Positions 42,330-51,601 of a stretch of 64,000 bases of DNA are shown here, piece after piece. A program made the translations under genes and the position numbers. The notes under the pieces were generated by a model. That model saw only the letters and a program-made list of their open reading frames with translations, did no database searches and had not been told where the DNA came from. Every line of letters begins with the position of its first letter. The first letter of the stretch is position 1. Origin of the DNA: Xanthomonas pisi DSM 18956 (lineage in GTDB: Bacteria; Pseudomonadota; Gammaproteobacteria; Xanthomonadales; Xanthomonadaceae); the NCBI RefSeq assembly GCF_001010415.1, contig NZ_JPLE01000012.1, positions 1 to 64,000 on the forward strand, given 5' to 3'.

Positions 42330-43190
42330 ATGATCCGAAGCATGACCGCGTTTGCCGGCGGCGAACGCATCACGCCCTGGGGCACGCTGGGTTGCGAGCT
42401 GCGCTCGGTCAACCACCGCTTTCTGGAAGTGGGCGTGCGCCTGCCCGAAGAACTGCGTGCGCTGGAGCCGTTGCTGCGCGAGCGCGTGGCAGCCAAGAAC
42501 AGCCGCGGCAAGCTGGACCTGAGCTTGCGCCTGCGTGCGCCGGACAACGCGCAGACGCTGGCGGTCAACGAATCGCTGCTGCACGAGCTGGGTGCGCTGG
42601 CCACGCGGCTGGACGGGCTGTTTCCCAAGTTGCAGGTGGGCTTTACCGATCTGCTGCAGCTGCCGGGCGTCCTGCAGGTGCAGGACGTGGATGCGCCTGC
42701 GCTGCAGGCACAGGCGATGGCCTTGCTCGATGAAGTGGTCGACAGTTTTGTGGCTGCGCGCGAGCGCGAAGGCGGCAAGCTGGCCGAGGCGATCAGCGAA
42801 CGTGTGGACGCGATCGAACGCATCGCCGCCGAGGTGCGCATCTTGATCCCGGTGATTCGCGAGGGGCAGCGCGTCAAGCTGGCCGCGCGCCTGGCCGATC
42901 TGCCGCATCCGGTGGACCCTGGCCGCGCCGAACAGGAACTGGTGCTGTGGTTGCAGAAGCTCGATGTGGACGAGGAACTGGACCGCCTGTCCAGCCACAT
43001 CGCCGAAATCCGCCGCGTGCTCAAGCAGCGCGAGCCGGTCGGCCGTCGCCTGGACTTCCTGCTGCAGGAATTCAACCGCGAAGCCAATACCCTGGGTTCC
43101 AAGTCGGTGGACAGCCGCACGTCCAATGCCGCGGTGGATCTGAAGGTGCTGATTGACCAGATCCGCGAGCAGGTGCAGAACATCGAATAG
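42330..43190 (+). CDS. yicC: YicC-family endoribonuclease
   Basis: A 286-residue YicC protein (YicC_N and DUF1732 domains), known as an endoribonuclease implicated in RNA turnover. Motifs: [47 protein letters not shown], and the C-terminal [49 protein letters not shown] 42330 is preferred over the TTG at 42324. Divergent from rph and followed by gmk, as in E. coli and Pseudomonas. Confidence 0.94.
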   Translation: MIRSMTAFAGGERITPWGTLGCELRSVNHRFLEVGVRLPEELRALEPLLRERVAAKNSRGKLDLSLRLRAPDNAQTLAVNESLLHELGALATRLDGLFPKLQVGFTDLLQLPGVLQVQDVDAPALQAQAMALLDEVVDSFVAAREREGGKLAEAISERVDAIERIAAEVRILIPVIREGQRVKLAARLADLPHPVDPGRAEQELVLWLQKLDVDEELDRLSSHIAEIRRVLKQREPVGRRLDFLLQEFNREANTLGSKSVDSRTSNAAVDLKVLIDQIREQVQNIE

Positions 43191-43191
43191 C

Positions 43192-43337
43192 CGGGATTTG
43201 GCATTGGGGATTCGGGATTGGCTGACGGCAACTGGCATGCGTCGGCGTGCTGCGGCCAATCCCGGTAGCATATCGACCCCGGTGGCACCGGCCCGCAACC
43301 CGTTTGCGAATCCCGACTCCCCAATCACGAATCCCTG
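43192..43337. repeat. Inverted pair of GGGATTC / GAATCCC arms between yicC and gmk
   Basis: Arm CGGGATTTGGCATTGGGGATTCGGGATTGG at 43192-43221 opposes arm GCGAATCCCGACTCCCCAATCACGAATCCC at 43307-43336, 85 bp apart. It is the same architecture as at 29571-29663, and ends only five bases before gmk. Confidence 0.7.
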
Positions 43338-43341
43338 ACCT

Positions 43342-43953
43342 ATGCGCGGCACCCTCTATATCGTTGCGGCCCCCTCGGGCGCCGGCAAGAGCAGCATCGT
43401 CAACGCCACCCTGGCGCGCGACCCGAAGATCGCCTTGTCGATCTCGTTCACCTCGCGCGCGCCACGGCCGGGCGAGCGGCATGCCGAGCACTACCATTTC
43501 GTGTCGGCCGACGAGTTCCAGGGCATGATCGAGGCGGGCGACTTCTTCGAATACGCGCTGGTGCATGGCGACTGGAAGGGCACGGCGCGGCAGTCGGTGG
43601 AGCCGCAACTGGCGGCCGGTCACGACGTGCTGCTGGAAATCGACTGGCAGGGCGCACGTCAGGTGCGCCAGAAGGTGCCCGACGCAGTCAGCGTCTTCAT
43701 CCTGCCGCCGTCGCGCCAGGCGCTGGACGAGCGCATGCGCAAGCGCGGCCAGGACAGCGAGGACGTGATGGCGCAGCGCCTGGCTGCCGCGCGCGAAGAG
43801 ATGCTGCATTTCGAAGAGTTCGATTACGTCATCATCAACGAGACCTTCGACACCGCGGTCTCGGAGATGTGCGCCATCTTCACCGCCAGCCGGCTGCGTC
43901 GGCAGGCGCAGCAGCAGCGGCATGCCGGCCTGATCCAGGCGCTGCTGGACTGA
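43342..43953 (+). CDS. gmk: Guanylate kinase
   Basis: A 203-residue enzyme phosphorylating GMP to GDP. P-loop APSGAGKSSIVNATL (~9-23), GMP-binding SFTSRAPRPGERHAEHYHF, DVLLEIDWQGARQVR, and the lid R-x-RGQDS. Followed by rpoZ as in most gammaproteobacteria. The start abuts a repeat arm and lacks a strong ribosome-binding site. Confidence 0.96.
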   Translation: MRGTLYIVAAPSGAGKSSIVNATLARDPKIALSISFTSRAPRPGERHAEHYHFVSADEFQGMIEAGDFFEYALVHGDWKGTARQSVEPQLAAGHDVLLEIDWQGARQVRQKVPDAVSVFILPPSRQALDERMRKRGQDSEDVMAQRLAAAREEMLHFEEFDYVIINETFDTAVSEMCAIFTASRLRRQAQQQRHAGLIQALLD

Positions 43954-44167
43954 GTTGCTGGTGTGCAGGGACGGAGCGGCGATTGACGATGCCAGCGCAG
44001 CGACGACGCTGCAGCTGGAAAATCCGCGTTCGGCCAGCGCGTCGCCGCGGCCGACAGGCAGACGGCCGGGCCAGGCGTGCGGGGCCGTTCTGCGCACCAG
44101 GGCAGCGCTGCGGCTTGATCGACCTGGTCCAAGTGACTGATTCCAAAGCGAACCGAATGGCCGCCGG

Positions 44168-44196
44168 TTGCCCGCCCAGCCGCGCAGGCGTACACT
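44168..44196 (+). promoter_or_regulatory. rpoZ promoter
   Basis: TTGCCC (44168-44173) and TACACT (44191-44196) are separated by exactly 17 bp. The predicted start near 44203 gives a leader of about 48 nt. Confidence 0.55.
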
Positions 44197-44250
44197 CCGC
44201 CCCCTTTCCCTCATTCGATGCGCGGCCGTTGCTGGTCGCCGGGAGCCCGC

Positions 44251-44550
44251 ATGGCCCGCATTACCGTAGAAGATTGCCTGGAAGTCGTGAACAACCGTTT
44301 CGAGCTGGTCATGATGGCCTCCAAGCGCGCCCGTCAGCTCGCCAACGGCGTGCAGCCGTTGATCGAAAACGCAGACGCCAGCGACAAGCCCACCGTGATG
44401 GCGCTGCGCGAGATCGCCGCCCGCCGGATCGACAACGCGCTGATCGATGAAGTCGAGAAGGCCGAACGTGAGCGTGCCGAGCGCGAAGCGCTGGAATGGG
44501 CCGCTGCCGAAGTCGTCGCCGACGAAGACATGTCCAAGAACGACGACTGA
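44251..44550 (+). CDS. rpoZ: RNA polymerase omega subunit
   Basis: A 99-residue omega subunit with the invariant [30 protein letters not shown] opening and [15 protein letters not shown]. The C-terminal third is an acidic/basic helix. A GGGAG site lies six bases upstream. It is followed by a strong terminator, and spoT, the normal next gene, is 10 kb away. Confidence 0.97.
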   Translation: MARITVEDCLEVVNNRFELVMMASKRARQLANGVQPLIENADASDKPTVMALREIAARRIDNALIDEVEKAERERAEREALEWAAAEVVADEDMSKNDD

Positions 44551-44585
44551 TCGTCACCGGCCGCCACGGTGGCCGACGATCTCCG

Positions 44586-44618
44586 GACAGCCCGCCTTGT
44601 GCGGGCTGTCTGCGTTTT
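44586..44618 (+). terminator. Terminator after rpoZ
   Basis: GACAGCCCGC and GCGGGCTGTC form a perfect 10-bp stem with a five-base loop, followed by TGCGTTTT. Confidence 0.88.
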
Positions 44619-44853
44619 GAGGGATGGCGCGAGCGACGGGATGACTGCGACAGGGTGAGACGCCTCCGGAGCTCGCGCTGCGCTGCGGCGTGCATGCCGC
44701 GCGCCGCGTGTTGCGTCCGACCGCTGCCTGCGACGGTGCCCTGGCCGCTCTTATCGACGTCGATGCAGCGCAGCTAACCGATCCGCGCGCTGGTCGTCAG
44801 ACCGACGCCAACCACGCCCGTGCTTGTCGCTCGCGCGCCGCAGGCGTCGGCAG
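44619..44853. other. Convergent intergenic spacer, no gene seen
   Basis: Follows the rpoZ terminator and precedes the stop of the FGGY kinase on the other strand. It is the left boundary of the polyol cluster. No repeat, tRNA or integrase trace is recognisable. Confidence 0.4.
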
Positions 44854-46509
44854 TCATCGTGGGCCGACGTCTTGCATCGTGTGGCGCAGCTGCCGGTCCA
44901 GCGCCTGCATGGCCTGGTACCCGCGCCGCTTTGCGGCATGCAAGCGTGCGATGTCTTCCGGCGTCGCTGCGGTGCTCGCGCCCAGGCCGCTCATCGCCGA
45001 CATCGCTGCCGGCAGATCGGCAAAACCGCCGCTGGCCACGGCGGCCAGCATCGCGCTGCCCAGCAGCACCGGTTCGGCGGTGGCCGCGACCTGCATAGGT
45101 ACGCCGCAGGCATCGGCCATCAACTGGCGGACCAGGCGGCTGTGGCTGGCGCCGCCGCTCATGATCACGCTGTCGAACGTCACTGCCTGCGCGCGCAGCG
45201 CATCGATGATGTCGGCCAGCCCGTAACCCAGGCCGCAGATGCCGGCCACGTACAGCGCTTCCAGACCTTGCAGGTCGTGGTCGATGGTCAGCCCGGCGAC
45301 CATCGCGCGGGCGTTGGGGTCGGCATCGGGCGAGCGGTTGCCCAGATACTCCGGCAGCACGTGCAGCCCGCGCGCCAGCACGGCCGCCTGGGAGGCACTG
45401 CCAACGCGTGCCAGCACGCGCTCTTCCAGCCACTGCAACACATCGCGGCCTGCAGCGGTCGCCTGTGCGTTGGCGTCGGCATAGCCCGGATGCGAGCGCA
45501 CTAAGGTGTCGATTGCGATGCCGGCGGCGGATTGGCCACCTTCATTGAGCCACAGCCCCGGGACCAGCGCGGAACCGTAAGGCCCCCACACGCCCGGCGT
45601 GAAGCATGGCGTCTGGGTGCTGGCCAACACGCAGGCCGAAGTGCCGAAGATATAGGCCAGGCGCGCGGTGAGCGGCATCGGCTGGCCATCTGCGGCCGGG
45701 CTCGCGAGCGTGCCGATGGCGCCGGCGTGGGCATCGATCAACGCCGCGCCCACTGCGGTGCCCGCGCGCAGGCCCAGCTCGTCGGCAGCGCGCGCTGTCA
45801 GCCCCCGGCCCAGTGCCGTGCCCGGCGGCACCACGGTGCTGCCGATTCGCGCGGCCGCATCGTCCAGCAGGTCGGCCAGGCCGATGCGTTCGAAGTAACG
45901 CCGGCTCCAGCCTCCTTCGTGCTGCACGTAGGTCCACTTGCAGGTCACCGTGCACAGCGAACGCGCGGTGCTGCCGGTGGCGCGCCAGCTCAGCCAGTCG
46001 GCCAGGTCGAAGAAGTGCGCCGCGCGCGCGTAGCTGTCCGGCAGGTGCTGTTTGAGCCACAGCAGCTTGGGAGTCTGCATTTCCGGCGAAATCTGCCCGC
46101 CGACGTAGCGCAGCACCGGCTCGTCGGTGGCATTGATGGACGCGGCCTGGGCGATGGCGCGGTGGTCCATCCACACGATCACATCGCGCTCGGCCTGGCC
46201 GCTGGGACTGATGCACACCGGCCCGCCGTCGGCGGCCACCGCCACCAGCGAGCAGGTGGCATCGAAGCCGATGCCGGCCACCCGCGCGGCGTCCACGCCT
46301 GCTTGCGCCAGCGCGGCGCGGATCGCCTGCACGCAGGCCTGCCAGATGTCTGCCGAGGATTGCTCGACCATCTCGCCGGGCAGGTACCAGGTCTGGATGG
46401 CGTGGCGCGCGGTGCCGAGCAACTGTCCGTGCGCGTCGAATAGCCCGGCGCGGGCGCTGCCGGTGCCCACGTCCACGCCGATGTAGATCGCCTCGTTGGT
46501 CGCTTGCAT
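44854..46509 (-). CDS. FGGY-family pentulose (ribulokinase-type) kinase
   Basis: A 551-residue carbohydrate kinase. IYIGVDVGTGSARAGLFD opens the N-terminal actin-like domain; GFDATCSLVAV, WMDHRA, the DLADWLSWRATG stretch and CKWTY are typical of the ribulokinase/FGGY-pentulose kinase branch; the C-terminal MSGGASHSRLVRQLMADACG binds ATP. It would phosphorylate the ketose made by the neighbouring polyol dehydrogenase, giving a pentose-phosphate intermediate. Last gene of the operon, 3 bp after the dehydrogenase stop. Confidence 0.88.
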   Translation of the reverse strand: MQATNEAIYIGVDVGTGSARAGLFDAHGQLLGTARHAIQTWYLPGEMVEQSSADIWQACVQAIRAALAQAGVDAARVAGIGFDATCSLVAVAADGGPVCISPSGQAERDVIVWMDHRAIAQAASINATDEPVLRYVGGQISPEMQTPKLLWLKQHLPDSYARAAHFFDLADWLSWRATGSTARSLCTVTCKWTYVQHEGGWSRRYFERIGLADLLDDAAARIGSTVVPPGTALGRGLTARAADELGLRAGTAVGAALIDAHAGAIGTLASPAADGQPMPLTARLAYIFGTSACVLASTQTPCFTPGVWGPYGSALVPGLWLNEGGQSAAGIAIDTLVRSHPGYADANAQATAAGRDVLQWLEERVLARVGSASQAAVLARGLHVLPEYLGNRSPDADPNARAMVAGLTIDHDLQGLEALYVAGICGLGYGLADIIDALRAQAVTFDSVIMSGGASHSRLVRQLMADACGVPMQVAATAEPVLLGSAMLAAVASGGFADLPAAMSAMSGLGASTAATPEDIARLHAAKRRGYQAMQALDRQLRHTMQDVGPR

Positions 46510-46512
46510 GAT

Positions 46513-47286
46513 TTACCAGCAGGTATAGCCGCCGTCGGCCAGCACGATACTGCCGGTCATCAGGCTGGCGGCAGGGGAGGCCAGGAACAGCGCCACCGAG
46601 GCGATTTCTTCCACTTCGCCCAGCCGCCCCATCGGCGTGCCGCCGATCCAGGCGTCGTACATCGCCGGATCTTCCTTGACGAAGGCATTGAGTGGCGTGG
46701 CGATGTAGGTCGGCGCGACTGCATTGACGCGCACACCGCGCGCGCCCCACTCGGCGGCCAGCGATTTGGTCAGGTGATGCACCGCCGCCTTGGACGCGTT
46801 GTAGTAGGCCTGCGCCTGCGGTTTGTTGACGATGAAGCCGGACATCGAGCCGACATTGACGATCACGCCATCGCCGCTGTCCAGCATGTGCTTGCCGAAC
46901 GCGCGGCAGCACCAGAACGTGCCGTTGAGATTGACGTCGATGACGTTGAGCCAGTGCTCGTCGGTGACCGTTTCGGCCGGGGTCTGGCTACGGGCGATGC
47001 CGGCGTTGTTGACCAGGATGTCGACCTTGCCGAACTGGGCGTTCAACGCATCGGCCACGCTGGTGACGCGTGCCGAATCGGTGACGTCCATCTGCACGAC
47101 CTGCGCATCCAGTCCCTTGCTGCGCAGCGTGGCCAGGCCTTGCTCGGCCACATCGCCATCGTGATCTGCGATGACCACCTTGGCACCGGCTTCGGCCAGC
47201 GCCTGGCAGATCGCCAGGCCGATCGCGCGGCCGCCGCCGGTGACGACCGCCACGCGGCCATCGAGTTTGAACTTGTCCAGATACAT
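46513..47286 (-). CDS. SDR-family polyol dehydrogenase
   Basis: A 257-residue NAD(P)-dependent enzyme. VVTGGGRAIG is the cofactor loop, LVNNAGIA the structural motif, NVGSMSGFIVNKPQAQAYYNASK the catalytic Ser-Tyr-Lys, and the C-terminus DGGYTCW matches the galactitol/arabinitol/xylitol dehydrogenase group (metal-binding C-terminal tail). It oxidises an imported polyol to a ketose for the following kinase. ATG 47286 has GGAG eight bases upstream; ATG 47292 is too close to it. Confidence 0.87.
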   Translation of the reverse strand: MYLDKFKLDGRVAVVTGGGRAIGLAICQALAEAGAKVVIADHDGDVAEQGLATLRSKGLDAQVVQMDVTDSARVTSVADALNAQFGKVDILVNNAGIARSQTPAETVTDEHWLNVIDVNLNGTFWCCRAFGKHMLDSGDGVIVNVGSMSGFIVNKPQAQAYYNASKAAVHHLTKSLAAEWGARGVRVNAVAPTYIATPLNAFVKEDPAMYDAWIGGTPMGRLGEVEEIASVALFLASPAASLMTGSIVLADGGYTCW

Positions 47287-47361
47287 CGGCATATCTCCTG
47301 CTGGTCTTGATCGTGGGGGAGTGGCGAAAACAGGGGGAGGAAGAACGAGGAAGTGGCGCGC

Positions 47362-48381
47362 TCAGCGCATGGCCTGTTGCTGCGCGTCGAAGCGGTGCAG
47401 ATGCTCCGGGTCCGGGATCAGGGTCACCGTCTCGCCGACGTGCACACGCAGATCGCCGGTGCAGCGCGCATCGACCGTGCCCACGCCGGGGATCTCCACG
47501 TACACGAAGGTGTCGCTGCCCAGGTGCTCGGCCTGGATCACGCTGCCCTGCCAGGCATCGCCGGTGCCGGGTGCGGAGCTGCCGCGCCGCACGTCGATAT
47601 GTTCCGGGCGTACCCCCAGCGTGACTGCGCCGTGGCGCGCGGCCACCTCGCCCTGCAGCAGATTCATGCGCGGCGAGCCGATGAAACCGGCCACGAACAC
47701 GTTGGCAGGGCGCTCGTACAACTCCAGCGGCGTGCCCACCTGCTCAATGCGTCCGGCCTGCAGCACCACGATCTGGTCGGCCATGGTCATCGCTTCGACC
47801 TGGTCGTGGGTGACATACACCGCGGTGGTCTTGAGTTGCTTCTGCAGGCGGGTGACTTCCAGCCGCATCTGCACGCGCAGGGCGGCATCCAGATTGGACA
47901 GCGGCTCGTCGAACAAAAACCCCTTGGGCTCGCGCACGATGGCCCGGCCGATCGCCACGCGCTGGCGCTGGCCACCGGACAACTGCCCGGGCTTGCGGTC
48001 GAGATAATCGCTGAGATTGAGCACGCTGGCGGCCTGCGCCACACGCCGCTCGATCTCGGCGCTGGGCACGCGCGCCATCTTCAGGCCGAAGGCGATGTTC
48101 TTGCGCACGCTCATGTGCGGATACAGCGCATACGACTGGAACACCATCGACAAGCCACGCTTGGCCGGCGCCAGTGCGGTGACGTCCTGGCCGTCGATCA
48201 GGATGCGCCCGCCGCTGACGTCTTCCAGCCCGGCGATCAAGCGCAATAACGTGGTCTTGCCGCAACCGGACGGACCGACGAAGACCACGAACTTGCCATC
48301 GTCGATCTCCAGATCCGCGCCGTGGATGACCTGTGTGTCGTCGAAGGATTTGCTGACACCTTGCAGCGTGATGCGTCCCAT
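47362..48381 (-). CDS. ABC transporter ATPase, polyol uptake (SmoK/UgpC type)
   Basis: A 339-residue ABC ATPase. Walker A GPSGCGKT (36-43), Q-loop [14 protein letters not shown], signature [15 protein letters not shown], Walker [12 protein letters not shown], and H-loop VTHDQVEAM, with a C-terminal TOBE domain ([10 protein letters not shown]). It energises import through the two permeases upstream. MalK/SmoK/UgpC membership is clear; substrate is inferred from the dehydrogenase and kinase downstream. Confidence 0.93.
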   Translation of the reverse strand: MGRITLQGVSKSFDDTQVIHGADLEIDDGKFVVFVGPSGCGKTTLLRLIAGLEDVSGGRILIDGQDVTALAPAKRGLSMVFQSYALYPHMSVRKNIAFGLKMARVPSAEIERRVAQAASVLNLSDYLDRKPGQLSGGQRQRVAIGRAIVREPKGFLFDEPLSNLDAALRVQMRLEVTRLQKQLKTTAVYVTHDQVEAMTMADQIVVLQAGRIEQVGTPLELYERPANVFVAGFIGSPRMNLLQGEVAARHGAVTLGVRPEHIDVRRGSSAPGTGDAWQGSVIQAEHLGSDTFVYVEIPGVGTVDARCTGDLRVHVGETVTLIPDPEHLHRFDAQQQAMR

Positions 48382-48406
48382 GAACCACCTATCAAAGTTG
48401 AGTGAG

Positions 48407-49237
48407 CTACTTCACCGCGCCGAAGGTGAGCCCGCGCACGAGCTGCTTCTGGCAGAACCAGCCCAGCACCAGGATCGGCGCGATGGCCATGGTCGAGGCG
48501 GCCGACAACTTGGCCCAGAACAGGCCTTCCGGGCTGGAGTACGAGGCGATGAACGCGGTCAACGGCGAGGCCTGCGACGAGGACAGGTTCAGCGACCAGA
48601 ACGCCTCGTTCCAGGCCAGGATCACGTTGAGCAGCAGCGAAGACGCGATGCCGGGAACGGCCATCGGCGCCAGGATGTAGAGGATCTCCTTGCCGATGGT
48701 GGCGCCATCCATGCGCGCCGCTTCCAGGATGTCCCTGGGGATGTCCTTGAAGTAGTTGAACAGCATCCAGACCATGATCGGCAGGTTGCTCAGGCACAGC
48801 ACGATGATCAGGCCCAGCTGCGTATCCAACAGCCCGGAATCGCGGTAGAGCAGATAGATCGGCACCAGGACGCCCACCGGCGGCAGCATCTTGGTGGACA
48901 ACATCCACAACAGGATGCCGCGCGTGCGCCTGGTGGGCGAGAACGCCATCGACCACGCGGCAGGGATGGCGATGGCCAGCGCGATCAGGGTCGAGCCCAG
49001 CGACACCGCCACCGAATTCCAGGCATGCGCGAAGTAGTCGCTGCGTCCCTGCACGGCGACATAGTTTTCCAGCGTCCAATGGAAGAACACGAAGCTGGGC
49101 GGGCTGGAGAACGCATCGACCTCGGTCTTGAAGCTGGTCAGCAGCATCCACAGGATGGGGAAGAAGATCACGCCGCCGACCGCCCATGCGGCGACCGTGG
49201 TGAGGAGGATCTGCAGCGTGGGAGTGCGACGGGCCAT
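48407..49237 (-). CDS. ABC polyol permease (SmoG/MalG type)
   Basis: A 276-residue inner-membrane permease with six predicted helices (first [13 protein letters not shown]). The EAA loop that contacts the ATPase reads [17 protein letters not shown]. Starts one base after the preceding permease stop, and 25 bp precede the ATPase gene. Confidence 0.93.
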   Translation of the reverse strand: MARRTPTLQILLTTVAAWAVGGVIFFPILWMLLTSFKTEVDAFSSPPSFVFFHWTLENYVAVQGRSDYFAHAWNSVAVSLGSTLIALAIAIPAAWSMAFSPTRRTRGILLWMLSTKMLPPVGVLVPIYLLYRDSGLLDTQLGLIIVLCLSNLPIMVWMLFNYFKDIPRDILEAARMDGATIGKEILYILAPMAVPGIASSLLLNVILAWNEAFWSLNLSSSQASPLTAFIASYSSPEGLFWAKLSAASTMAIAPILVLGWFCQKQLVRGLTFGAVK

Positions 49238-49238
49238 C

Positions 49239-50108
49239 TCAGGTCTCCAGGTTCTTGCCGACGATGCGCACCAGGAAGATGGCCGCGATATTGGCCAGCA
49301 CCACGGCGATCAATCCGCCTGCCGACGCGGCGCCGACGTCGTATTGCAGCAGCGCCTGCGAATAGATCAGGTAGGCCAGATTGGTGGTCTGCAGGCCGGG
49401 CCCGCCGCCGGTGGTGACGTAGATCTCCACGAACACGGTGAGCAGGAAGATGGTTTCGATCAGCACCACGATGGTCAGCGGGCGCGCCAGATGCGGCAGG
49501 GTCAGATGGAAGAAGCGGTCCAACGCGCCGGCGCCGTCCATCAGCGCCGCTTCCTGCTGTTCTTCATCCAGTGACTGCAACGCGGTCAGCAGGATCAGCA
49601 CCGCAAACGGCAACCATTGCCAGGCCACGATGACGATGATGGAGAACATCGGGTACTGGGTGAACCAGTCGATCGGGGTCAGCCCGACACGCTGCCAAAG
49701 CCACGCCAGCAGCCCGGACACCGGATGCATCAGCAGGTTCTTCCAGATCAGCGCGCTCACCGTCGGCATCACGAAGAACGGCGCGATCAGCATCAGGCGC
49801 ACGATGCGGCGGCCCACGAACACCTGGTCCAGCAGCAGCGCGATCAGCACCCCGAACACCGCCGTGATCGCCAGCACCGACCCGACCAGCAACAAGGTAT
49901 TGCCCAGCGATGACAGGAAGGCCGGGTTGCCCAGGAAGTAGCGGTAGTTGCCCAGCCCGACGAAGGTCTTTTCCGGCGTGAGCAGGTTGTAGTTCAACGT
50001 GGAAAACCACACCGTCATCGCCAGCGGCACGATCATCCAGGCCAGCAACAGCACGATCGACGGCGCGATCAGGAACCGTGCGAGTTTTTGCGTTTGATGC
50101 GTGGCCAT
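49239..50108 (-). CDS. ABC polyol permease (SmoF/MalF type)
   Basis: A 289-residue inner-membrane permease partner. Six helices, with the EAA loop EEQQEAALMDGAGALDRF. ATG 50108 (MATHQTQKLARFLIAPS) places the first hydrophobic helix correctly; the longer open frame upstream is not supported. It follows the porin gene by about 100 bp. Confidence 0.92.
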   Translation of the reverse strand: MATHQTQKLARFLIAPSIVLLLAWMIVPLAMTVWFSTLNYNLLTPEKTFVGLGNYRYFLGNPAFLSSLGNTLLLVGSVLAITAVFGVLIALLLDQVFVGRRIVRLMLIAPFFVMPTVSALIWKNLLMHPVSGLLAWLWQRVGLTPIDWFTQYPMFSIIVIVAWQWLPFAVLILLTALQSLDEEQQEAALMDGAGALDRFFHLTLPHLARPLTIVVLIETIFLLTVFVEIYVTTGGGPGLQTTNLAYLIYSQALLQYDVGAASAGGLIAVVLANIAAIFLVRIVGKNLET

Positions 50109-50212
50109 CGGCAAGGTCCAAAGGTGGAGGCAGGCAGCGCGCCTGCGATGCATGGCAGCAGGCCGATGCGTCGACGCAGGGGCTGGCGTCGAACGCGCGG
50201 CCGGGTCGGGCG

Positions 50213-51508
50213 TCAGAAGTTCAGGCTGACCTGCAGACCGAAGATGGTGGCGTTATCGCCGTCCAGTCCGCCCGGATGACGGATGTACTGCACGCTGGGC
50301 ATCACTTCGATCCCGCGGCTGACGGCAATGTTGTAATTGAGCTCGATGGGGTATTCGTAGCGCTGCACGCCGATGGCCGCCGCGCCCGCGGGCAGGCGCT
50401 GGTTGTAGCGGGTCTGCGCCGCACGCAGGCGATCGCTGAGTGCATTGCGGCCGATGGCCATGCCGACGCGGTCGTTGGGGCGCGCCGCGGACAGTCCTTT
50501 CCAGAACCCGCCGATGGCCAGCACCTGGCCCACCGTGCTGACCTCGTCGTCGGCGTCGATGATGCTGGCGAACAGCCGCAAGCCGCCTCCGGCGCCATTG
50601 CTGGTGACCTGTTGTTCGAAATTGGCGTAGAACGCGCGGTCGGTGTCCTGCAGTGCGGCCGGATCGGTGCCCAGGCTGGTCGGCACGCCCGAGCGGGTGT
50701 AGACGCGCGGTTGATCGTTGCTGTTGCGGGTCGCGCCGATGCGGTAGTCGCCATCGATCCCGTTGCCGTAGTCGGGCTTGTACTCCACTTCGGCCACCAG
50801 CAGGGTGCCGTGGTCGTCGCCGGAGGTGCCGAGCTTGAGGCCTTGGTCGGTGGATCGGTTCTGCGGGTTGGCATCGTAGCCGCCCACCCGGAAAAACCAG
50901 CGTTTGTCCGGGCTGAAGGTGACCACGCCGCCCCAGGCACTGAGCGGGTCGCCATACCAGTTGTTGCTGATGTAGTTGGACGAGCCACCGCTGCAGAAGG
51001 TCAGGTGCTGGTAGTTGCAGTTCAGCGCGAAGAAGTCGGCGCTGGGATACAGGCGGCCGCCCTTCAGCGTCAGCTTGTCCTCGAACAGGCGCTGGGTCAG
51101 CGAGAACTGGGTCAGGCGTGTGACATCGCCGCGTCCGAAGATCTGCTGCGACTGCAGGAGCGTGGGGATGCCTGCGGTGTTGTTGATCAACTCGCCGTTG
51201 CGATTGGTGATCTCCAGTTTGAAATCGGCGCCGGACCAGCCCCACAGCCGTTCCAGATCGAAGTAGCCACCCAAAAAGAATTGATCGGCATAGGCGGTGC
51301 GCTCGCGCAGCCCGCCGGAGGTGTTGTACGCGGTCTGGCTGAAGTGCGCCAGTTTGAACTGGATGCCGTCATCGGCCAGCCGGCTGCGCAGGCCGCCCCA
51401 GTCGCCGCCGATATGCTTGTCCGGATCGAATGCCTGGGCGCTGGCCTGGGTGCAGGCCATACCGGCGAGCAGCATCGTCAGCGCAGGTGTGGTGTGCCTG
51501 ATCTTCAT
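50213..51508 (-). CDS. OprB-family carbohydrate porin
   Basis: A 431-residue outer-membrane porin. Signal MKIRHTTPALTMLLAGMACTQASAQ, then the OprB hallmark GGDWGGLRSRLADDGIQFKLAHFSQTAYNTSGG, a 16-strand barrel and a terminal aromatic (QVSLNF). It lets the sugar or polyol diffuse into the periplasm and is encoded inside the ABC operon, between the binding protein and the permeases. In Xanthomonas, TonB receptors often do this job, so the embedded OprB is noteworthy. Confidence 0.92.
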   Translation of the reverse strand: MKIRHTTPALTMLLAGMACTQASAQAFDPDKHIGGDWGGLRSRLADDGIQFKLAHFSQTAYNTSGGLRERTAYADQFFLGGYFDLERLWGWSGADFKLEITNRNGELINNTAGIPTLLQSQQIFGRGDVTRLTQFSLTQRLFEDKLTLKGGRLYPSADFFALNCNYQHLTFCSGGSSNYISNNWYGDPLSAWGGVVTFSPDKRWFFRVGGYDANPQNRSTDQGLKLGTSGDDHGTLLVAEVEYKPDYGNGIDGDYRIGATRNSNDQPRVYTRSGVPTSLGTDPAALQDTDRAFYANFEQQVTSNGAGGGLRLFASIIDADDEVSTVGQVLAIGGFWKGLSAARPNDRVGMAIGRNALSDRLRAAQTRYNQRLPAGAAAIGVQRYEYPIELNYNIAVSRGIEVMPSVQYIRHPGGLDGDNATIFGLQVSLNF

Positions 51509-51601
51509 CGATTGCCTCGTGGGAAGGTGCGGCGCCGTGACGCCGGAGCATGTCTGTGGCCAGGAGCGGGCCGGGCGGGGAGCCCGATCCATCGCAGCGG
51601 C

